From assembly GCA_947440875.1 (NCBI GenBank), contig CANETG010000025.1, positions 1 to 17,159 on the forward strand: a stretch of 17,159 nt of DNA. The letters run 5' to 3'. The translations under genes and the position numbers were made by a program. The DNA is from Bacteriovoracaceae bacterium. GTDB lineage: Bacteria > Bdellovibrionota > Bacteriovoracia > Bacteriovoracales > Bacteriovoracaceae. Below the pieces are notes generated by a model. The model was given only the letters and a program-made list of their open reading frames with translations, was not told where the DNA came from and did not search any database. Shown piece after piece: positions 13,245 to 17,159 of this stretch (the stretch's first letter is position 1; each line of letters opens with the position of its first letter).

Positions 13245-13708
13245 GATTGTTTTTCTTTTTCTCTGTTAGTGAGTGCCTTAAGAAAGTTCCGCAGAAGCTG
13301 ATCACCGCAAGCGCGATAATTCACATGCCCTTCTTTTCTAAACAAGGCACTGAGTTCGGATTTCGTGATTCTGAAGCCGACGCTTTCAAGCATGTTGAGG
13401 ATATCTTCGTCTTTCAGTTCAAAAGCGACTCTAAGTTTTTTTAAGACAACATTGTTGGTGGGAAGATCAGGACTGAGGGGCGGTCTTGATTCGTCTTTTC
13501 CCCGCTTGTAGAGAATAAGACCGTTTAGGAATCGCGCCATTAGGTTCTGCGGACAGGCCTCAAAACCCGGCTCTTCCTCCGCCTTCATGTACGCATTCAT
13601 TTTGGGCTGAGTGGTATTTCCACCGCCCAACATAGCAATCTCAACGAGCTTGAATTCGCTCACATCTAAGATGTACCGGATGCTACGGATGACGTCGTTG
13701 TTGATCAT
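13241..13708 (-). CDS. yehS: YehS-like DUF1456 protein
   Basis: The 155-residue protein matches E. coli YehS (DUF1456) over its full length, from memory of that family. The family is built of two similar helical halves; conserved blocks are NDVIRSIRYILDVSE (4-18), FLNGLILYKRGKDES (60-74), NNVVLKKLRVAFELKDEDIL (85-104) and ACGDQLLRNFLKAL (133-146). The function is not established. ATG 13708 has AAGG eight bases upstream. It overlaps and precedes rbgA, so the two are made together; this hints at, but does not prove, a link to ribosome assembly. It is divergent from the flavin monooxygenase gene with 90 bases between. Confidence 0.93.
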   Translation of the reverse strand: MINNDVIRSIRYILDVSEFKLVEIAMLGGGNTTQPKMNAYMKAEEEPGFEACPQNLMARFLNGLILYKRGKDESRPPLSPDLPTNNVVLKKLRVAFELKDEDILNMLESVGFRITKSELSALFRKEGHVNYRACGDQLLRNFLKALTNREKEKQS

Positions 13709-13792
13709 GGGCGGACCTTAACACAGAGGAACCAAAAGAGAAAACTATCCCCCCAAATAGTCCTTCTGATCGACAACCAATTTTGTTATTCT

Positions 13793-13798
13793 AAGGAG
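13793..13798 (+). promoter_or_regulatory. SD-like AAGGAG touching the start codon
   Basis: AAGGAG (13793-13798) is directly followed by ATG 13799, leaving no spacer. The protein family N-terminus supports this ATG, so the SD cannot work in the normal way. A -10-like TATTCT (13787-13792) lies 6 bases before the ATG, which would put transcription start at the start codon. Confidence 0.4.
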
Positions 13799-14791
13799 AT
13801 GAAAAGGCCACTTCTCTCCGTTCTTGACTTCGCCCCCATCCTCTCCGGGCACACAGCAGGCGAGAGCCTGGGACAGACCGTGAATCTGGCGATCGCTGCC
13901 GAGTCGATGGGCTATCACCGTTACTGGATTGCTGAACATCATAATATGGGTGGACTCGGGAGCTCAGCACCCGAGATTCTCATGGCCCATGTGGCAGGTT
14001 TAACGACGAAAATAAAAGTGGGGTCCGGTGGAATGATGCTTCCTAACCACTCCACCCTTCATGTCGCTGAGATTTTCCGAACACTAGAAACTCTTTTCCC
14101 AGGAAGGATTGATCTTGGATTAGGCCGAGCACCTGGAGCGAAATCTGAAACAGCAACCCTTCTGCGCGGTCCGAGAGAACTTGCCGTTCATGCGTTTCCT
14201 GAAGAGTTCGATAGACTGATAAATTGGTTGAATGATCAGGACCATGATTCTATTTCTGCTATCCCCTCTCAAACTGCAATGCCAGACGTATGGGTTTTGG
14301 GAAGCAGCGACTTCGGCGCCCAATTTGCTTCTGATCGAGGGCTTCCTTTTTCCTTCGCTCAGCATTTCTCGAGCCTTCCTCCCCTTGCCATCCTTCGCCT
14401 TTACCATGAAACGTTTCGCCCTTCGAAATGGTATCAAAAACCAAAGGCCATGATTGCCTGTCATATTATTTGCGCGGAAACCGATGCCGAGGCGCAAGAG
14501 CTTGCCCTCTCGACTGATCTCTCATCAGTCTTAACCGGTCAGTCAGGAAAAAGTCATCCACTCCCCTCAGTGGAAGAGGCCCGGGCGTATCCGATGACGG
14601 AAAAAGATTGGCAGGACGCCAGAAGTCATTCTCCTCGAAAGTTTGTCGGCTCACCTGAAACAATAAAAAAATACCTAAATCCCTATTTGAACTCTGAACT
14701 CGTTGATGAGGTGATGATTTTAACGATGATTCATGATCAGAAAAAAAGAATCAGGTCCTACGAATTAATTTCAGGACTCAGTGGCCTCTAA
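13799..14791 (+). CDS. Luciferase-like flavin monooxygenase (LLM class)
   Basis: The 330-residue protein is a bacterial-luciferase-fold, FMN-dependent oxidoreductase of the YhbW-like group; the substrate cannot be told. Characteristic blocks: LLSVLDFAPILSG (5-17), YWIAEHHNM (42-50), GSGGMMLPNHSTLHVAE (75-91), FPGRIDLGLGRAPG (100-113), and FAQHFSS with the family's usual C-terminal VGSPETIKKYL and EVMILTMIHDQ. Length is typical for the group. It is cytosolic. The gene is divergent from yehS and its 3' end overlaps the convergent JmjC-type gene by 21 bases (14771-14791). Confidence 0.94.
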   Translation: MKRPLLSVLDFAPILSGHTAGESLGQTVNLAIAAESMGYHRYWIAEHHNMGGLGSSAPEILMAHVAGLTTKIKVGSGGMMLPNHSTLHVAEIFRTLETLFPGRIDLGLGRAPGAKSETATLLRGPRELAVHAFPEEFDRLINWLNDQDHDSISAIPSQTAMPDVWVLGSSDFGAQFASDRGLPFSFAQHFSSLPPLAILRLYHETFRPSKWYQKPKAMIACHIICAETDAEAQELALSTDLSSVLTGQSGKSHPLPSVEEARAYPMTEKDWQDARSHSPRKFVGSPETIKKYLNPYLNSELVDEVMILTMIHDQKKRIRSYELISGLSGL

Positions 14792-15598
14792 GATGTCACG
14801 GGCACGCCACGAATGAACGTCTAATTTTAGTTCCCCTAGTAATTGATCAAATTTTTGTTCCGACAAATCCGCTGTTTCTCTCCACTCGGGTGATGTGATC
14901 AGTTTTCCTCTGAGAGCTGCAGTGAGGAGATCAACCCAAGTGGGTGCAGTGAAAGTGAAATTGAGTGCTAATGCGTCTCCCTCTGCTTCCGTCGAGTGCC
15001 AGTAGCCTCGAGGGACATAAAGAAAAGAGCCGGGTTTTAAGACAAAATCCTGAGCATCCGAAGGCATCTCGGTGGGCATCGGAGTTTCGAGATAAGTCAT
15101 CATTTCCGGATCGACCGGCTGACCCATCGTATGTCTTGTCAGAGGATTTTCAAGATGAGTGTTCGGGGCCACTTTCCAAAGCTTGGTCCCCTTGACTTGC
15201 AGGACGAAATTGATGTTCTGATCAAAGTGGGGAGCTGTCCCCTTCCCATCGGGTGTCGCGTAGATGAGATTTCGGCGATAAGAGAGGGCAGAAATTCCGA
15301 TGACTCTCCTGATCTGCTCCAGCCACTCAACCAGTAAGGGTGAAAGCTCATGCGCATCATTAAAAAGTAATCCCATTCCCTGAGCATAGAATCCTGGAGC
15401 GTGATCTGCATCTGTTTCAAGCGAGCTTGCTTCATCTCTCAAATCCGGCAGATGAACCTGGATACTTTTTCCCCAGACAGCCAAAAGACTTTGGAGAGAT
15501 TGTAAAAACGGAAGAGACAGTAGCGGTTCAAAACCCTTATCTACTTGAGGGATAAGAGTCGGAAGATTTTTTTGAAAAGAATCTTTAAAGGCGTCCAT
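14771..15598 (-). CDS. JmjC/cupin-type Fe(II)/2-oxoglutarate oxygenase
   Basis: The 275-residue protein has the metal site of JmjC-like cupin oxygenases: H124 and D126 in TAPHFDQN (121-128), and the distal histidine H201 in YVPRGYWHST (194-203). KGTKLWKVAP (136-145) follows the first motif as in ribosomal-oxygenase/cupin-4 relatives, where a lysine in this region can bind 2-oxoglutarate. Such enzymes hydroxylate proteins (often ribosomal) or small molecules; the target here is unknown. ATG 15598 shares a base with the stop of the desaturase gene (TAATG), so it depends on translational coupling; no SD of its own is seen. No signal peptide. Confidence 0.85.
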   Translation of the reverse strand: MDAFKDSFQKNLPTLIPQVDKGFEPLLSLPFLQSLQSLLAVWGKSIQVHLPDLRDEASSLETDADHAPGFYAQGMGLLFNDAHELSPLLVEWLEQIRRVIGISALSYRRNLIYATPDGKGTAPHFDQNINFVLQVKGTKLWKVAPNTHLENPLTRHTMGQPVDPEMMTYLETPMPTEMPSDAQDFVLKPGSFLYVPRGYWHSTEAEGDALALNFTFTAPTWVDLLTAALRGKLITSPEWRETADLSEQKFDQLLGELKLDVHSWRARDILEATES

Positions 15599-16692
15599 TA
15601 GATGGTGGGATAAGTCTTCAGCGTTTTCGGATGAATGAGTTCATGCGAGGACTTATAAATTCTCGGCGTCTGATAGAGATACTTCAGAGCTTTCCACTTC
15701 GGCATCGTCTTATACTTTTCCGGGTACATCACCTTCAGGTGCTTGTGAATCGTCTTGGAGTGGCCACACGAGACTCTAGGAAAAAGATGGTGCTCAACGT
15801 GGTACCCAAAGTTCAGGTGGAAAAATTCAATCACTGGATGAGCTGTCACGGTGAGTGAATTGACCAGAGGATCATTCACTTTTGTGAGCGGAGAAATATT
15901 GTGGTTCGTTGAGATGTAACTCAAGATCACGTAATTCTGGATAAGTGCTGGGATGACCGCAAGCCAGAGCCAGTTTTCAAATCCAATTAGCCAAAGATAA
16001 GCGCCGGCAACGATGCAGATGGAGACGAATTCGATCGTCACTTTCTTGTGATCCATGCTGTCCCACATTTTATTTTTAAAACGCATGTAGGATTGATTAA
16101 TGATCGACTGAAAAGAAAACCAATAGAAAAAGTAGAAATAACTCAAAGGACCTTTCGACCCAGGGGAGAGATTGAAAACAAAACGCATAAATTTACTGCG
16201 CTTGTAGACCGACAGAGTAGGAAAAGCATCTGGGTCTTTGTAGATGAGCTGGGTGTTGCCGTGATGAAGATTATTGTGCCAGAAGCGCCAGTAAGTTTGA
16301 GACACAAGAAAAGGGGCCAGCCCTAAAGTTCCGATGATGCTTTGAAGCGTCTGACTTTTCACAATCGATCCGTGGAGCGTCTCATGAGCAAAAAAACCGA
16401 TGCTAGAATTGAGCTGACCAATAGCAAACGCAATCAGAAGTTTAAAGTACCAGGCAGGGTTCACCATAAGGACAAAAGCGATGAGTGAAATATTAACGGA
16501 GAGAAAGCCCACGAGATAAAGGAGACGCCATGGCGTGCGCTGGAACACTTCTGCCGGAAGGACTTTCCTGAGCTCTTGTTGGTAAAACGAGATGGACTTG
16601 AGATCTCCCTCGATGGGCTGAGCGGCAGAAGGTGCCTTAAGAAATATCGGGGCTATTCCCACTTGTGGAGAAGCCAGTGTTTCAGTATTCAA
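15598..16692 (-). CDS. Membrane fatty-acid desaturase
   Basis: The protein, 364 residues from the chosen start, is an integral-membrane di-iron desaturase introducing a double bond into fatty acyl chains. Three histidine boxes are intact: HETLH (103-107), HNNLHH (139-144) and HVEHH (298-302), the last in the usual GYHVEHHLFP context. Hydrophobic segments flank them at about 58-78, 84-103, 218-238 and 243-262. The open frame reaches further upstream to a TTG at 16728, but TTG 16692 has an AAGGA SD six bases upstream and no ATG exists in the N-terminal region, so TTG 16692 is preferred. It is the first gene of a coupled pair with the JmjC-type oxygenase. Regiospecificity and whether the acyl carrier is phospholipid or CoA cannot be told. 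Confidence 0.93.
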   Translation of the reverse strand: MNTETLASPQVGIAPIFLKAPSAAQPIEGDLKSISFYQQELRKVLPAEVFQRTPWRLLYLVGFLSVNISLIAFVLMVNPAWYFKLLIAFAIGQLNSSIGFFAHETLHGSIVKSQTLQSIIGTLGLAPFLVSQTYWRFWHNNLHHGNTQLIYKDPDAFPTLSVYKRSKFMRFVFNLSPGSKGPLSYFYFFYWFSFQSIINQSYMRFKNKMWDSMDHKKVTIEFVSICIVAGAYLWLIGFENWLWLAVIPALIQNYVILSYISTNHNISPLTKVNDPLVNSLTVTAHPVIEFFHLNFGYHVEHHLFPRVSCGHSKTIHKHLKVMYPEKYKTMPKWKALKYLYQTPRIYKSSHELIHPKTLKTYPTI

Positions 16693-16698
16693 AGAAAA

Positions 16699-16703
16699 TC
16701 CTT
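16699..16703 (-). promoter_or_regulatory. SD that fixes the desaturase start at TTG 16692
   Basis: AAGGA on the minus strand (16703-16699) sits six bases ahead of TTG 16692-16690. The upstream TTG 16728 has no comparable site. Confidence 0.7.
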
Positions 16704-16755
16704 GATAAGTTTCACAGCAGGATAGCAAAAGGAAACGTTAAAGAAAAGGTTCCTA

Positions 16756-16785
16756 AGTATCCAAGATTCATCAAGAACATGTCAA
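16756..16785 (-). promoter_or_regulatory. Promoter of the desaturase-JmjC pair
   Basis: A perfect -35 TTGACA (16785-16780) is followed after 18 bases by GATACT (16761-16756), a fair -10. Transcription should start near 16749, giving a leader of about 57 bases that holds the SD at 16703-16699. Confidence 0.55.
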
Positions 16786-16874
16786 AAAATCTTAATGTTG
16801 GCCGTGGTTGTGAGCCGAAGCGATGAGATCGGTTACTTTGAGACCATTGATCCTATCTTCGGATTCAGCACGAC

Positions 16875-16997
16875 TTAAAATCTTCCAGGATGATTAATGT
16901 CGCGTGGTTCGGGGAGAGAGGGGCTTGGTAAGCTAGTGCAGGAAACAAGATTGAGGGAAAGGATACAGAAACTTAAGAGCATTAACTTAGAAAACAT
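16875..16997 (-). CDS. Small lipoprotein (40 aa)
   Basis: ATG 16997 has an AAGGAG SD five bases upstream. The product has a signal peptide MFSKLMLLSFCILSLNLVSC with a good lipobox (LVSC, C20), leaving a 21-residue mature peptide rich in proline and serine (TSLPSPSLPEPRD, ends HPGRF). It can act only as a tethered peptide. No family is recognised. It lies upstream of the desaturase gene on the same strand but that gene has its own promoter. An overlapping plus-strand frame (16897-17112) lacks an SD and is rejected. Confidence 0.75.
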   Translation of the reverse strand: MFSKLMLLSFCILSLNLVSCTSLPSPSLPEPRDINHPGRF

Positions 16998-17039
16998 AAA
17001 ATCTCCTTCAAGATTGCTGTTTTCAGTCTCGCTGTTTAA

Positions 17040-17096
17040 CTTCCGCCCGGACTCTTGTCGTGCTGACGATGCGGAAGGCTCAAAAAATCCTGAGCC
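17040..17096. repeat. Two overlapping inverted repeats in the small-lipoprotein leader
   Basis: CTTCCGC (17040-17046) pairs with GCGGAAG (17071-17077), and GGCTCA (17077-17082) pairs with TGAGCC (17091-17096) around 8 bases. The two helices share base 17077, so they are adjacent. They fall within the predicted untranslated leader of the 40-residue lipoprotein mRNA. No U-run follows, so this is not a clear terminator. Confidence 0.45.
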
Positions 17097-17116
17097 GCTA
17101 CTCCCTGATTAATTAC

Positions 17117-17145
17117 ACTGTACGAGACAGAAGGATATTGTTCAA
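17117..17145 (-). promoter_or_regulatory. Candidate promoter of the 40-residue lipoprotein gene
   Basis: On the minus strand TTGAAC (17145-17140) and TACAGT (17122-17117) are exactly 17 bases apart, each with four matches to consensus. Transcription would begin near 17110, making a leader of about 110 bases. Confidence 0.4.
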
Positions 17146-17159
17146 ATGCATAAACTTGA

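Noticed and set aside
16693..16728. Desaturase start at TTG 16728
   Set aside because: No SD there, while TTG 16692 has AAGGA at correct spacing.
16897..17112. Plus-strand frame of 71 codons at the right end
   Set aside because: No SD, low-complexity composition, and it lies antisense to a minus-strand small lipoprotein gene with a strong SD and lipobox.
1..17159. CRISPR arrays, tRNAs, rRNAs, insertion sequences, phage or toxin-antitoxin modules
   Set aside because: No regularly spaced repeats, cloverleaf-like RNA genes, transposase or integrase motifs were seen on either strand.

Overview
The window is an ordinary-looking, densely packed chromosomal segment of a Gram-negative bacterium. 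The evidence is many Sec and lipoprotein signal peptides, Shine-Dalgarno (SD) sites of the AAGGAG type, and typical bacterial housekeeping genes. Base composition is moderate. The mix of a short bacterial RRM protein with a lysine-rich tail, many exported orphan proteins, tiny lipoproteins and a GAF/PAS hybrid kinase suggests the Bdellovibrionota (Bdellovibrio/Bacteriovorax-like predatory bacteria). That placement is an inference from gene style, not from a marker gene. No rRNA, tRNA, insertion sequence, integrase, phage gene or CRISPR array was seen.

Layout, left to right. (1) 1-285: the start of a minus-strand membrane protein running off the left edge. (2) 317-496: a doubtful small plus-strand ORF. 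(3) 499-936: a minus-strand RRM RNA-binding protein. (4) 937-1139: a regulatory gap with two TGTGA-N8-TCACA type boxes. (5) 1140-1544: a plus-strand ankyrin-repeat protein. (6) 1541-2632: an exported protein resembling the transglutaminase-elicitor family, minus strand. (7) 2730-3707: NADPH:quinone oxidoreductase, minus strand. (8) 3821-8124: the most unusual part, two translationally coupled plus-strand genes for large exported cysteine-rich paralogues of no family I recognise. (9) 8111-10855: a GAF-PAS-PAS-PAS hybrid histidine kinase, minus strand. (10) 10943-11758: a lipoprotein with a methyltransferase-like fold, minus strand. (11) 12008-12306: a 45-residue lipoprotein (plus) and a 39-residue lysine-rich protein (minus) facing each other across a bidirectional terminator. 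(12) 12354-13708: yehS-like gene followed by ribosome-assembly GTPase rbgA, minus strand, overlapping by ATGA. (13) 13799-14791: luciferase-like flavin monooxygenase, plus strand. (14) 14771-16692: fatty-acid desaturase coupled by TAATG to a JmjC/cupin-type oxygenase, minus strand. (15) 16875-16997: a 40-residue lipoprotein, minus strand, with a structured leader.

Likely functional units are the paralogue pair (coupled), yehS-rbgA-(39-residue protein), and desaturase-JmjC (coupled). Three convergent gene pairs overlap at their 3' ends, which shows strong compaction. Several genes have a -10-like box 6-12 bases before the start codon and no usable SD, suggesting leaderless transcripts. The best candidate for an undescribed system is the pair of cysteine-rich exported paralogues: at least 19 cysteines occupy matching positions, and I suggest, as an inference only, a duplicated lipid-binding (TULIP-like) architecture.
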